Positions 18,027-26,921 of a DNA stretch of 64,000 nt are shown in pieces. The translations under genes were made by a program, and so were the position numbers. This stretch comes from Leptonema illini DSM 21528 (GTDB taxonomy: Bacteria > Spirochaetota > Leptospiria > Leptospirales > Leptonemataceae). The stretch's first letter is position 1. The number at the start of each line of letters is the position of its first letter. The stretch is taken from assembly GCF_000243335.1 (NCBI RefSeq), contig NZ_JH597773.1, positions 765,989 through 829,988 on the forward strand. The letters run 5' to 3'. Below the pieces are notes generated by a model. That model did no database searches and was not told where the DNA came from. It saw nothing but the letters and a program-made list of their open reading frames with translations.

Positions 18027-18917
18027 ATGCAAGAGAGTGTTCTGACAAAGCTATTCCTTCCTCTGTCGCTTGGCATCATCATGTTCGGTATGGGGCTCAG
18101 CCTGACCGTGCAGGATTTTCGCCGCGTCCTTCTTTATCCTAAGGCCGTTATGATCGGTCTCGTGAATCAGATCATCATACTGCCGCTTCTGGCCTTTGCC
18201 ATAGCAAAGACCTTTCCGCTTTCGCCCGAACATGCCGTCGGCCTGATGATCCTGGCCGTATGTCCTGGCGGAGCGACGTCCAACCTGATCGCGCACCTTG
18301 CCCGCGGTAACGTCGCCCTTTCGATCACGCTGACAGCATTTTCGAGCACCATCACACTACTGACGATTCCCTTTCTTGTGAATTTCTCGCTCGACCACTT
18401 TCTCAGCCGTTCGCAATCGATCCACCTGCCCGTTCTTGAGACAATGGCGCAGATCTTTACCGTCACGCTTCTTCCCGTCGTGCTGGGCATGATCGTGCAC
18501 AGGCGTTATCCGAAGCTGTCGCACCGGGCCGAGGCGACGGTGCGCCGCGTATCGACCGTTCTGCTTGCCGTTATCGTTCTGGCCGCCATCCTGAAAGAGC
18601 GGCATCATGTGGTACAATCGTTTCTCCAGGTGGGCCCGGCCTCGCTTGCATTGAATCTGGCAAGCCTGGCGATCGGTATGCTCTCGGCGAAGTTGCTGCT
18701 CGACGATCTCAAGCAGAGCATCTCCATCTCGATCGAATCGGGCATCCAGAACGGAACACTCGGCATCATGATAGCGGCGACGCTTCTGCAAGAACCGGCC
18801 ATGGCCATTCCGCCGGCCATTTACAGCCTTGTCATGTTCCTCGTCGGCTTTGTCGCCATCGCCATCTTCAGTAGGATGGTGCAGCGCTCCGAACAGAATC
18901 AGCCGGCCGGAGCGTAA
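18027..18917 (+). CDS. Bile acid:sodium symporter (BASS) family transporter
   Basis: 296 residues with about nine to ten membrane helices. BASS family features include GIIMFGMGLSLTVQDF near the N-terminus, the conserved LMILAVCPGGATSNLIAHLA, and the second-half ESGIQNGTLGIMIA. Members carry organic anions such as bile acids, pantoate or keto acids with sodium; the substrate is not resolved. The ATG at 18027 is preceded by AAGAGG; the longer frame to 17703 overlaps the SDR gene and is not family-like. Genes of this type are often next to dehydrogenases, as here. Confidence 0.92.
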   Translation: MQESVLTKLFLPLSLGIIMFGMGLSLTVQDFRRVLLYPKAVMIGLVNQIIILPLLAFAIAKTFPLSPEHAVGLMILAVCPGGATSNLIAHLARGNVALSITLTAFSSTITLLTIPFLVNFSLDHFLSRSQSIHLPVLETMAQIFTVTLLPVVLGMIVHRRYPKLSHRAEATVRRVSTVLLAVIVLAAILKERHHVVQSFLQVGPASLALNLASLAIGMLSAKLLLDDLKQSISISIESGIQNGTLGIMIAATLLQEPAMAIPPAIYSLVMFLVGFVAIAIFSRMVQRSEQNQPAGA

Positions 18918-18972
18918 TTTTTTTCTGCGCCTCGGCCGGAGTGTCCCCCTGTCGGAGTATAGATATACAATG

Positions 18973-19013
18973 CCTGCCTGTGAAACGAGTCTCAAACCGT
19001 CGTTTCAGGCAGG
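18973..19013 (+). terminator. Imperfect hairpin after the BASS transporter
   Basis: CCTGCCTGTGAAACGA (18973-18988) pairs with TCGTTTCAGGCAGG (19000-19013) except for a two-base bulge. It lies 55 bases past the transporter stop and 28 bases before the next small ORF, so it may be a terminator or a leader structure. Confidence 0.4.
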
Positions 19014-19040
19014 TCCATTCTATCACCACCAGAGGACACT

Positions 19041-19148
19041 ATGCCTGTCGAAAATCTTCAAAAAGAGCTGCTGCGCGACTTTGTCGAAGAAACGCTTGAA
19101 CGAATTCTCGGTTTTCTCGATCAGAAGGAGTCCGTATGGCAGGACTGA
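19041..19148 (+). CDS. 35-residue ORF coupled to the AlkC-like glycosylase
   Basis: A short ORF with its own ribosome site (AGAGGA, four bases before the ATG). The product starts MPVENLQKELLRDFVEETLE and ends FLDQKESVWQD; it is acidic and predicted to be one amphipathic helix. It overlaps the glycosylase start by 13 bases in another frame, and the glycosylase itself has GAAGGAG upstream inside this ORF. It could be a real small protein or a translational coupler. No family is recognised. Confidence 0.45.
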   Translation: MPVENLQKELLRDFVEETLERILGFLDQKESVWQD

Positions 19149-20263
19149 GCGCTGAAAATCCGTTTAAAGACGTTTTCAACCGACGCGTGCTTGAGGCGTT
19201 AGGTCGCCGGATTAAACGAGAGCATCCGGCCTTTGACGATACGCTATTCGTTCAGCTGAGCATGCACGGCCTGAAAGAACTCGGGCTCTTTGAAAGGTCG
19301 GATCATATCTGCGAATGTCTCAAGCAAACGTTACCCGACGAATTTCCGGAAGCCGTTCGCATACTCGTCGCCGCTCTTGACGATCCGCTGCCCGATCCCG
19401 GGAAGACGGACTGGGATTCATTCATCGTTATGCCGCAGACGCGCTTTGTAGCACGGTACGGTCAGGGCCATTACGATCTGTCGATGGCGGCGCTCTATCA
19501 GATGACGCAGCGCTTCACGGCAGAAAACGATCTGCGTACGTTTATCGAACTTGACTATCAGAGAACGATGAAGCTTTTACAAAAGTGGGCGAAAGATCCG
19601 TCGCATCATGTACGTCGTCTCGTCTCTGAGGGAACGCGCTGCAGATTGCCGATGACAGGTCGCATCCGCCGATTCATTGAAGATCCACGGCCCGTTTTCG
19701 AGCTGCTGGAATTGTTAAAAGACGACGGGTCGCTTTATGTGCGCCGATCCGTTGCGAACAACCTGAACGACATAAGTAAGGATAACCCGGATCTGATGCT
19801 CGATCTGCTTGAACGATGGTCGGTTGATGCAGGCGACGATCGTCGATGGCTCATTCGCCATGCGCTGCGTACTCTCATAAAGAAAGGCAACGCTCGCGCC
19901 TTGAAACTGGCGGGCGCCGACACGACGGCAAAGGCGTCGCTATCCACTTTACGAATGACGACGAAACGCATCAACATCGGCGAGACGGCTCGATTCGCAT
20001 TTCGGATAACCTCCGAAGCGAAAAAAAAGGCCACCTATATCGTCGATTACGACCTCTTTTTCAAGAAGAAGGATGGATCGCTGAAACCGAAGCGCTTCAA
20101 GCTGCGACGCCTCACTCTGCAACCGGGTGAGAGCCGCCTCGTCGAAGCGCAGTTCCGCGCCGTTCACACCTCGGGCCGAACGATCTACCCGGGACGCCAC
20201 GAGATCGAGGTACATGTTAACGGAGCAGGCTCCGGTCGACTGAGCTTCCAGATCGTCGAATGA
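19136..20263 (+). CDS. AlkC-type 3-methyladenine DNA glycosylase with C-terminal Ig-like domain
   Basis: 375 residues. The first 265 or so are HEAT-like helical repeats of the DNA alkylation repair family, with AlkC-type motifs HHVRRLVSEGTRCRLP, YVRRSVANNLNDISKDNPD and RRWLIRHALRTLIKKGN. The last 105 or so form a beta-rich Ig-like domain (INIGETARFAFRITS... to HEIEVHVNG). Characterised AlkC enzymes with this two-part layout excise 3-methyladenine and 3-methylcytosine without base flipping. The start at 19136 has GAAGGAG upstream. The usual RLPW element reads RLPM here. Confidence 0.87.
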   Translation: MAGLSAENPFKDVFNRRVLEALGRRIKREHPAFDDTLFVQLSMHGLKELGLFERSDHICECLKQTLPDEFPEAVRILVAALDDPLPDPGKTDWDSFIVMPQTRFVARYGQGHYDLSMAALYQMTQRFTAENDLRTFIELDYQRTMKLLQKWAKDPSHHVRRLVSEGTRCRLPMTGRIRRFIEDPRPVFELLELLKDDGSLYVRRSVANNLNDISKDNPDLMLDLLERWSVDAGDDRRWLIRHALRTLIKKGNARALKLAGADTTAKASLSTLRMTTKRINIGETARFAFRITSEAKKKATYIVDYDLFFKKKDGSLKPKRFKLRRLTLQPGESRLVEAQFRAVHTSGRTIYPGRHEIEVHVNGAGSGRLSFQIVE

Positions 20264-20306
20264 ATACAGCCTTGACATGATCGCCGATGTCGGGCATCGT
20301 TGCCGC

Positions 20307-21059
20307 ATGAATCGCCCTCTTCTTGTTGCAACGATGCTTCTATCAACGACTGCGCTGCACGCCGCTCCGACGCTCTGCCAGAAGGATGAAGTCGTCGCCT
20401 TCTCGTGTCAGACCGACAGCAAGAACCGCATCGTATCGCTCTGCCTGTCAAAGGATTTTGGAGCGAAAAGCGGCTTTATCGTCTATCGCTTCGGACCGGC
20501 CGAGAAGCCCGAGCTTGTCTTCCCGAAATCGAAAACAGGCACGCAGAGCCAGTTCACCTACGACATCAGCATCAGCGCCGAGCATATACGCGAGGCCTCG
20601 ACGTCCACCGTCACATTCAAGAACGGCGGAGCGACCTACACTATCTTTCGCGAGATATTCGACGCTACCGTTCAGTCAGAAGGTATACGAGTCCTCTTCA
20701 AAGGAAAAGAAACGATGATGGCATGTACATCCGAAGCTGAGGAAGATCTGAGCCGCCTTTCTGTTCTGTGGAAGATGGAGCGCCGCTGTGGCTGGATTGA
20801 TAATCCGACGCCCGGGAACTGGTGGATCGAAGATAGCGAAGCAAGCTGGACGATCAGCGCCCAGGGAGGCTATCAGGCCGACGGTGAAATGCCCGACTTT
20901 GAATCCAGCTGGGTTCGCACGAACGGCTACCACGGCTATGGCTGTGCATGCATGACGGCCCAGGTCGATCATAAAAATAAGCAGATCAAACGCTATAAAG
21001 ACGTGAAGGTATTGCCCTTACAGCGATGCAAGTCCGACAAAAAGTTAAAAAAACGCTGA
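20307..21059 (+). CDS. Secreted protein with C-terminal DUF4087-like domain
   Basis: 250 residues with a Sec signal peptide (MNRPLLVATMLLSTTALHAA). The first half is rich in beta strands with paired cysteines (CQKDEVVAFSCQT, CLSKDF). The last 90 residues match DUF4087: RRCGWIDNPTPGNWWIED, then WTISAQGGYQA and GYGCACM. The start at 20307 opens the signal peptide; a longer frame to 20277 adds only MIADVGHRCR. It follows the AlkC gene by about 40 bases. The function is unknown; a periplasmic location is inferred. Confidence 0.78.
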   Translation: MNRPLLVATMLLSTTALHAAPTLCQKDEVVAFSCQTDSKNRIVSLCLSKDFGAKSGFIVYRFGPAEKPELVFPKSKTGTQSQFTYDISISAEHIREASTSTVTFKNGGATYTIFREIFDATVQSEGIRVLFKGKETMMACTSEAEEDLSRLSVLWKMERRCGWIDNPTPGNWWIEDSEASWTISAQGGYQADGEMPDFESSWVRTNGYHGYGCACMTAQVDHKNKQIKRYKDVKVLPLQRCKSDKKLKKR

Positions 21060-21070
21060 CCTTTTTTAAC
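21044..21070 (+). terminator. AT-only inverted repeat over the stop codon
   Basis: GTTAAAAAA (21044-21052) pairs with TTTTTTAAC (21062-21070). It covers the end of the DUF4087 gene, including its stop codon. The stem has few G/C pairs, so it is only a weak terminator candidate. Confidence 0.35.
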
Positions 21071-21206
21071 ATCTTTCTTTGAACAGCAAGGCTGATTTTG
21101 CTTTTCTTAAAGCATGGCTGGTGTAGCGTGTCTGCATGGGCTGAATGCCTGCTCCGGTATTGGGCCCGTGGCCGAATCCGGAGTCGATCCTGCGTGGAGT
21201 CACCTT

Positions 21207-22163
21207 ATGAAACGTCGCACTGTCCTTGCCCTTCTTTCAGGCCTCCTTTTGTCGCTCTCCGTAGCCGGCTACTCAGCGCTGCATTCCCGCCCGGCAGGTT
21301 CGCACGCCGATATCGTCTACAAGGTAGTCGGCGACCAGAAGATCCCTCTCGATATCTATCTGCCCGAAAAGGCGAACGGCAAAACGCCCGTCGTGGTTTT
21401 TATTCACGGTGGAAGCTGGATTCGCGGCGATAAGTCGATCCTCGGCCGACACTATTTCAAGACGCATCGCGATCGCTTTCTCGAAGAAGGCTTTGCCGTC
21501 GTCTCGATCAACTACCGCCTCAGCTCACCCGGCGGACCCCATTTTCCGGAGCCCATCGTCGATTGCAAGGATGCGGTGCGCTGGGTTCGAAAGAATGCCG
21601 ATCTGTATAATTTCGATGCCGAAAAAATCGGCCTCTGGGGCGTTTCAGCGGGCGGACATCTTGCCATGATGGTCGCCTATTCCGACGAGCAGGATTATAA
21701 AGGAACGCCCGAGCTTGCGGCTTATTCATCAGAGGTGAACTACGTCATCAATCACTACGGTCCGACGCATCTGCCCACGCTTTTCGAGGTCGAGACCGGC
21801 AAGGAGCCCATCGGGTACGCACGGCATATCGTCTATTCGATCCTGGGGCCGAAGGCGACCGCTCCGCTTGACGAGCGAGCGCAGATCTTTACTCAATACT
21901 CACCCGTAACAAACGTACGCAAGAAGGTGCCGACGCTCACCTTTCACGGCAGCGCCGATCCTGTCGTTCCCGTTAACCAGGCCCACATTCTCGATTCCGC
22001 TCTGAAAAAAGTGGGAGTGCAGAGCGACCTGGTCATCTATGAAGGCGAAGGCCACGGCTTTATAACGATGGGCCAGGAAGGGCGCAGTGATCTTCTGCGT
22101 CGTGGCATTGAGTTCGCGAAGCAATATTCGAAGAACCATACGGCAACGGCTCTGTCTCGATAA
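21207..22163 (+). CDS. Secreted alpha/beta hydrolase (esterase/lipase-like)
   Basis: 318 residues. The N-terminus is a signal peptide or anchor (MKRRTVLALLSGLLLSLSVAG). The hydrolase core has the oxyanion motif HGGSW (in VVVFIHGGSW), the nucleophile elbow GVSAGG, an acid at SADPVVP and a histidine at GEGHGF: the full catalytic triad of the BD-FAE/carboxylesterase type. The ATG at 21207 follows GTGGAG; the frame open from 21114 lacks a signal peptide at its start. It likely cleaves ester bonds in the periplasm or on the surface; the substrate is unknown. Confidence 0.88.
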   Translation: MKRRTVLALLSGLLLSLSVAGYSALHSRPAGSHADIVYKVVGDQKIPLDIYLPEKANGKTPVVVFIHGGSWIRGDKSILGRHYFKTHRDRFLEEGFAVVSINYRLSSPGGPHFPEPIVDCKDAVRWVRKNADLYNFDAEKIGLWGVSAGGHLAMMVAYSDEQDYKGTPELAAYSSEVNYVINHYGPTHLPTLFEVETGKEPIGYARHIVYSILGPKATAPLDERAQIFTQYSPVTNVRKKVPTLTFHGSADPVVPVNQAHILDSALKKVGVQSDLVIYEGEGHGFITMGQEGRSDLLRRGIEFAKQYSKNHTATALSR

Positions 22164-22185
22164 AATACAGGTAAAGCGGAGGGCG

Positions 22186-23397
22186 TCAACCGGCCCTTCG
22201 CTCGACTCCGCAGCAACGGCAATGCTTTGCAAATTTGTACGTCGTCCCGCCACAGGAAGAACAGGGCTCCTGCTGCACGAATCCGCAGGAGGAGCATGCC
22301 GCATCACCATGCGGAAGTCTTTTACCGCAGTTCAGACAGCATCCTTTTGCAATGCGCCGCTCGATCAGTTTTTCGTGGCTAAAAAGCTTCTTCTGGAAGA
22401 AATACACAAGATAACCGGCCACGGCGACGACAACGAGGATAACGCCGTAATGCCAGAGCGCAACGAGGTTCCATGAGAGCAGCAGCTCCCATAGCTGCTT
22501 GAGCAGCCTCTTCGGCAGAATATCGTAGATCATCCAGAAAAGCTTCAGGGCGACGGGAATGGCTGTTACGACAAGCAGATGCGAAGAGATCAGCGTCTGA
22601 ATGCCCCGCCCTTTCTTGAAGCTTCGGTTAAACCAGAAATAAAATCCTATGAGCAGCGGCAGCAAAAAGGAAAGCTGCATAAGCAGAACTTTGACCGGAA
22701 ACCAGAAATGACCACTGCGCGAGGCCTCACGAATGGCCTCCTGATCGCTCTTGCCCAGCGCCCCGATATGAGAGCGAAAGGCGGCGATCTTCTCATTCTT
22801 ATCCACGGCAGCATCCATTGTCTGGAGCTGCACGGTTAGATGGTTGAAGCGGTTCAATGTCGCTTCGTATTCCTGACGCACCTTCGCCACTTCAGCCGGG
22901 TTCTGTCCGCCTGCCTGCGTCGTATCATACGACACCTTTACATCATCGAGTTTGCCTTGCAGATCATCTCGTTCGTCGTCAAGACGATCGCGTGCGTCGA
23001 CAAGCGCGAGCACCTCTTTATCTCCACCAAGAGATCGCAGCTCTTCGAGTAACGGAATACAGGCAGGATAGTGATCGGTCGGTCGCCCTGAGTCGCCGTA
23101 GTCCTGAGCGTTTCGCTCGCTCCGGATCAGCGAGGTGATCTTACTGCGCTCATTCGTGCTGTTCCAGTCTTCACGCAGCACCATCTCCCGACAGGATGAC
23201 GGTATGTATTCTTCGGGCGATGTCAGCTGAGACGTATGGTCGTCAAGGCCTTGAAAAAGCGCCATCAGAATCAGAAAGTCGAGAAAGAGCACGATGATCA
23301 ACGAGGCCTTTCCGATGGGCTCGTTTTCACCGGCATATGTAAGGTTCTGACGGGCGTTATTGGAAGCCCTCTGGATTATGGCGACAATACGACTCAT
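22186..23397 (-). CDS. Membrane protein with coiled-coil segment and C-terminal zinc ribbons
   Basis: 403 residues from the ATG at 23397, which has GAGGAAGGT directly upstream. There is one membrane helix near the N-terminus (ASLIIVLFLDFLILMALF), then a charged coiled-coil-prone region (about 120-225), three hydrophobic segments (about 245-360), and a Cys-rich tail with CLNCGKRLPHGDAACSSCG, CSSCGG and CRCCG. The tail looks like two double zinc ribbons. No enzyme domain is seen. Family and role are unknown. Confidence 0.7.
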   Translation of the reverse strand: MSRIVAIIQRASNNARQNLTYAGENEPIGKASLIIVLFLDFLILMALFQGLDDHTSQLTSPEEYIPSSCREMVLREDWNSTNERSKITSLIRSERNAQDYGDSGRPTDHYPACIPLLEELRSLGGDKEVLALVDARDRLDDERDDLQGKLDDVKVSYDTTQAGGQNPAEVAKVRQEYEATLNRFNHLTVQLQTMDAAVDKNEKIAAFRSHIGALGKSDQEAIREASRSGHFWFPVKVLLMQLSFLLPLLIGFYFWFNRSFKKGRGIQTLISSHLLVVTAIPVALKLFWMIYDILPKRLLKQLWELLLSWNLVALWHYGVILVVVAVAGYLVYFFQKKLFSHEKLIERRIAKGCCLNCGKRLPHGDAACSSCGFVQQEPCSSCGGTTYKFAKHCRCCGVERRAG

Positions 23398-23460
23398 ACC
23401 TTCCTCGCGAATAGAATACGGTTTTATCAATATTGGACGTAGAGGCAGGAAAAAGGTTCG

Positions 23461-24738
23461 CTACGTCAGAAAAAAACGGTGCAGCGAACCGATTCCGACT
23501 GTGGCCGCTTCATCGATACCGGCCTCGCCTGCGAAGTAGTTCCACCTGCGCACGGCATCCTCCACCTGCCTTATGATATCGAGAGGCTTCTTTACATCGG
23601 CGGCACGAGACGCTGCGAGAAGATCATCCAGAACAAAGAGGTCTCGCTTTCCGTTACAGGACATCTGATGGCTGTCGATAAAGGGATTCCCTGGTTTATA
23701 GCTGAAACAAATATCATAAGCGGGTGAGATCTGCCACGACCCATCGCCATACATTAAGAAGGCATGGTTTTTCGCATGATCATCCTGGTTGCGAGCGCAG
23801 ATGTTGAAAACCATGCGACGAAACATCTCATTCAGCTCGTCCTGCCCGAGACGCAGTTCACGCATGGTTTGGAACAGACGTTCGTAACCGCAACTGCCCG
23901 GCGGATCTCGATCGACATGCGCGATGCCGGCGAAGGTCGCTACGTGCACCTTCTGATTGCCATCGACACGATCGAATCGCTTCGTCATGAAATGCATTCG
24001 ATTGCCGTCGGGAAGAAGTCTGCTTTCCATCACATTGATCCCGGCAGCAAAGGCCATCTCGTTGTAAGCGTATTCGATTCGCCCGATCTGATGAGACGTG
24101 GCCAGCTCTTCGTTATCCACTTCGTCGAATTTCAGTATCCAGTGCTCAAAGCCTGCCGGCACATCGCTCTGGCCAGACAGCACCTCACCCGTCGCATCAT
24201 TGACGGCGATGATAGCCTTCGCCTTCGCACCACCGGCGCTGGTGCCGACGGAGATCAGAGAGGTTAACGCCTGATCCTGGATACGCGCTCTTTTTGTATT
24301 CTGATCGGCAAGCACAGACCGGGCCAGTTCGACAAGTTCACTGATCTCAACGGGAACGGAGCGCTTCTGAAAGTCCTCTGCCAGATCAGGCTCATATTCG
24401 AGTGCGCCCATCCCCCTGCTTCCAACGTAACAGAGCCTCTCCAGCGGATTCAGATCGTTCAACCGTTTGCCGTGCCGAACAAGATAGGCATCCAGCATAC
24501 GATTACCGAATTTTTCGGGCAGACTATCTGCGATCACACCGGGCAGGCCCTGAAAGGTCTTCGTCCCTGCCAGCTCAGGGAAGCGAAAGATGCGCCTGGA
24601 CAGCGGCATCATCAAAGGGCTGACCTCAAGACCACTTCGAATAAAGTCTTCGTCGTATTCGAAAGCAGCCTGGCCCCCTTCCTGCCACGCAAGAGCGCCC
24701 ACTCGTTTTCCCCATAGAAAAACGGCAAGAGCCTTCAT
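23461..24738 (-). CDS. hipA: HipA-type serine/threonine kinase toxin
   Basis: 425 residues with the HipA N-terminal subdomain (MKALAVFLWGKRVGAL; PLSRRIFRFPELAGTKTFQGLPGVIADSLPE) and the kinase part. The glycine-rich loop is SVGTSAGGAKAKA, the catalytic stretch is CARNQDDHAKNHAFLM, and the metal-binding Asp is in ISPAYDICFS. E. coli HipA inactivates glutamyl-tRNA synthetase by phosphorylation and causes persistence; other HipA proteins have other targets. It overlaps the upstream hipB by four bases (ATGA). All key residues are present, so it is probably active. Confidence 0.9.
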   Translation of the reverse strand: MKALAVFLWGKRVGALAWQEGGQAAFEYDEDFIRSGLEVSPLMMPLSRRIFRFPELAGTKTFQGLPGVIADSLPEKFGNRMLDAYLVRHGKRLNDLNPLERLCYVGSRGMGALEYEPDLAEDFQKRSVPVEISELVELARSVLADQNTKRARIQDQALTSLISVGTSAGGAKAKAIIAVNDATGEVLSGQSDVPAGFEHWILKFDEVDNEELATSHQIGRIEYAYNEMAFAAGINVMESRLLPDGNRMHFMTKRFDRVDGNQKVHVATFAGIAHVDRDPPGSCGYERLFQTMRELRLGQDELNEMFRRMVFNICARNQDDHAKNHAFLMYGDGSWQISPAYDICFSYKPGNPFIDSHQMSCNGKRDLFVLDDLLAASRAADVKKPLDIIRQVEDAVRRWNYFAGEAGIDEAATVGIGSLHRFFLT

Positions 24739-25103
24739 TTGCTGTTCTCTTGCTGACGGCCTTGCTTTCGGTGAGCCGGACGCTCCGCTTCGGGCCGCAC
24801 TTTCTGGCGCCGACTTCGACGCCCGTCCTGTCTATTCGCGTCCAGAAGCTGCAGGGGAGACGGCTGCGGACGTTCAAGCAGAGGAAGCAACCAGTCCGTA
24901 AAACCGACGGCGCGGCTGAGCCGGATCAGCGTCGATAGCCGGACGTCTTTGCCGGCAAGGGCAGCACTGACTGTATTGCGATTGAGACCGGCCAGGGCGG
25001 CCAGTTCCTGCTGATCAAGGCCGCTCTGTCGGGCCCTCAACTTCAGATTCTCTGCCACCGCCTCAAGCAAAGATTCCATGGGAGCGTTTGGATTCGTTTG
25101 CAT
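24735..25103 (-). CDS. hipB: HipB-like XRE antitoxin/repressor
   Basis: 122 residues. A helix-turn-helix of the XRE type lies at about residues 12-70 (LKLRARQSGLDQQELAALAG, then NRNTVSAALAGKD). The tail (about 85-122) is a basic disordered stretch rich in Arg, Gln and Lys, longer than in E. coli HipB. It sits directly upstream of hipA with a four-base overlap, the usual antitoxin-first order. A strong inverted repeat precedes the start, consistent with autorepression. Confidence 0.85.
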   Translation of the reverse strand: MQTNPNAPMESLLEAVAENLKLRARQSGLDQQELAALAGLNRNTVSAALAGKDVRLSTLIRLSRAVGFTDWLLPLLERPQPSPLQLLDANRQDGRRSRRQKVRPEAERPAHRKQGRQQENSK

Positions 25104-25107
25104 AATA

Positions 25108-25170
25108 CTATAGGCAGAAAACTATATCTCCACCATATCTGCATAGTATATTATGCAGATAGAAGGTCAA
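25108..25170 (-). promoter_or_regulatory. hipBA promoter with operator repeats
   Basis: TATCTGCATA (25136-25145) and TATGCAGATA (25152-25161) form a perfect 10-bp inverted repeat around GTATAT. Nearer hipB, TATAG (25109-25113) and CTATA (25122-25126) make a second, shorter pair. A -35-like TTGACC lies at 25165-25170 on the minus strand, so the main repeat would cover the promoter. This fits HipB autoregulation. The 25171-25297 stretch holds nothing else I can identify. Confidence 0.6.
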
Positions 25171-25297
25171 GTAAATTCGGCAATCTCGAGCTCCTTTTTG
25201 CCTCCGGCCTGCCCTACGATCATCGTAAAAGGCCGTCGGCATGACCATCATCCGATTGCTGATCTGCGAGCAGTGGCCGAATAGCTGTATGCTTTGG

Positions 25298-25984
25298 TCA
25301 CTCCCTCTTGATCGGAACAAAGCAGAACACAATCATCAGCAGAAACATCAGCGCGACGGCGATAGCGAAGATCTCGTTCAGCACCGACCGATAGACGAAG
25401 GCGGCCATACCAAGCGCCGCCGTAACGATCGAAGCAAAGGCGATGGATATGGCAAAGCGGCTTCCGTGAATCCAGTATGGAATCAGGCACAGAAACGAAA
25501 GGGCCAGGCCTCCCCATTTCTGCCAGGTGAAGATCTGAAGAAGGCCAAGCTCGCCCTGAATCTCTGCACTCTGATAGCTCTCGCTTCGCAGCTTCCCTGT
25601 AATAGAAAGCAGCTGGATGTTCTCGAGAAGATCGCCGAGCAGGACGACAACGCTGAGCAGCATGACGATATAGAGCATGCGAATGCCGCTCAGGCGATAG
25701 GCCGTCCATGCAAACCAGAAAAGGAATCCGGAATAGAGGATCATATAGACGAAATCGATTCTGTTGCCGAGATCCATGGCGGCGATGATGGCACCGGCAT
25801 CGGGCCCGCTGAAAAGCGTCTCGACCTCAGCCGGAGTCTCGATAAACTCAAAGGCGATGACGGGCGTGATAAACCCTCGCGGCATCGGACCCGCCTTCGC
25901 CGGAAGTACAAGCATAAGCAGAACGCTTGTGAGCGCAACGGCGATACCGAGCCATCCGACGTTCTTGAAGGGCCTCGCGTTCAT
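25298..25984 (-). CDS. Multi-pass membrane protein of unknown function
   Basis: 228 residues with about six membrane helices. The first (VGWLGIAVALTSVLLMLVLP) is followed by a periplasmic-looking loop of about 50 residues, then helices around FVYMILYSGFLFWFAW, MLYIVMLLSVVVLLGDLLE, and two pairs near the C-terminus. No conserved motif is recognised. It has no close same-strand partner except the TPR gene upstream, 46 bases away. Confidence 0.7.
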   Translation of the reverse strand: MNARPFKNVGWLGIAVALTSVLLMLVLPAKAGPMPRGFITPVIAFEFIETPAEVETLFSGPDAGAIIAAMDLGNRIDFVYMILYSGFLFWFAWTAYRLSGIRMLYIVMLLSVVVLLGDLLENIQLLSITGKLRSESYQSAEIQGELGLLQIFTWQKWGGLALSFLCLIPYWIHGSRFAISIAFASIVTAALGMAAFVYRSVLNEIFAIAVALMFLLMIVFCFVPIKRE

Positions 25985-26030
25985 ACATTGCCTCCGTTGG
26001 TTCTATTCGGGCGGCTCTTTCTGGACGGTT

Positions 26031-26921
26031 TTAACCGCCCGTCTTATCTCGATCGGCGACCTTTCGCGCCTCAAGCAAAAAAGCCAGGGCCTTATCTTTA
26101 TCGCCCGAGAAAAGATGCAGCAAACTGAGATCGACAAGATCCTTCATGTCGTCTTTTGCAAGGCTTTTCTGCTGCCTTTTTTTTCGCTCTTCAATGCGGG
26201 CCTTGAGCCGTTCGGTGCGCTCTTTCAGACGATCAGAGACCTCTTCAAAGAAGGCCGAGGTTTCGCGATCCCGCTCTCCGCGAGCCTGCTTCAGGTGTTC
26301 TTCAAAAGACACGTACTTTTCATTCGATGACGTAACCTGCTTCAACTCTTCGAACGATTCCCGGTAACGACCGAGCTTCATCAACAGAGCTGCGTGCAGA
26401 TTGAGCAGAGCGGCATCGTCGGCCTGTTGTTTGAGGTAGGCCTCGCAGATTTTGAGCGCCTCTTCGTTTCGATCCTGCTCGCCGAGAACGACGACCAGCC
26501 CGAGAGCGGCGATGCGACTGGAAGGGTTAAGCGTCAGAGCTCTCTGGAACGACTGCGCCGCTTCGACGTACTGCTCCTGACTTTCGTGTATATAGCCGAG
26601 CAGAAGAGCGGCGCGAAAGAAATCGGGCTTCAGCTGCAATGCGCGACGAAGATGCTGGATCGCCCCCGCATACTCTTTTTGCCTGAAAAGCTCGCTTCCC
26701 AGGTTAAACAGGATGGTATCGTCTTCGCGAAGGGCAAGGGCCTTGCGATAACAGGCTACGGCGCCGACGCGATCCTGCCTTTTTGAAAGAATGGCGCCGA
26801 GATTGATCCAGGCGGCGCGGTTCGTCGCGTCGGATTTCAAGAGGCTTTTATAGACGGCCATCGCCTCGTCTTCACGCCCCGCCTTCTGAGCGGCGACGGC
26901 CTTTCGAAAGAGCTCAGACAT
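26031..26921 (-). CDS. TPR-repeat protein
   Basis: 296 residues. At least five tetratricopeptide repeats cover about residues 1-200 (AVAAQKAGREDEAMAVYKSL; WINLGAILSKRQDRVGAVACY; LGYIHESQEQYVEAAQSFQR). A charged helical segment follows (LKERTERLKARIEERKKRQQ), then one more TPR-like hairpin at the C-terminus. There is no signal peptide, so it is a cytoplasmic scaffold by inference. The ATG at 26921 shares one base with the nadC stop (TGATG), so translation is coupled; the longer frame to 27035 lies inside nadC. Confidence 0.82.
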   Translation of the reverse strand: MSELFRKAVAAQKAGREDEAMAVYKSLLKSDATNRAAWINLGAILSKRQDRVGAVACYRKALALREDDTILFNLGSELFRQKEYAGAIQHLRRALQLKPDFFRAALLLGYIHESQEQYVEAAQSFQRALTLNPSSRIAALGLVVVLGEQDRNEEALKICEAYLKQQADDAALLNLHAALLMKLGRYRESFEELKQVTSSNEKYVSFEEHLKQARGERDRETSAFFEEVSDRLKERTERLKARIEERKKRQQKSLAKDDMKDLVDLSLLHLFSGDKDKALAFLLEARKVADRDKTGG

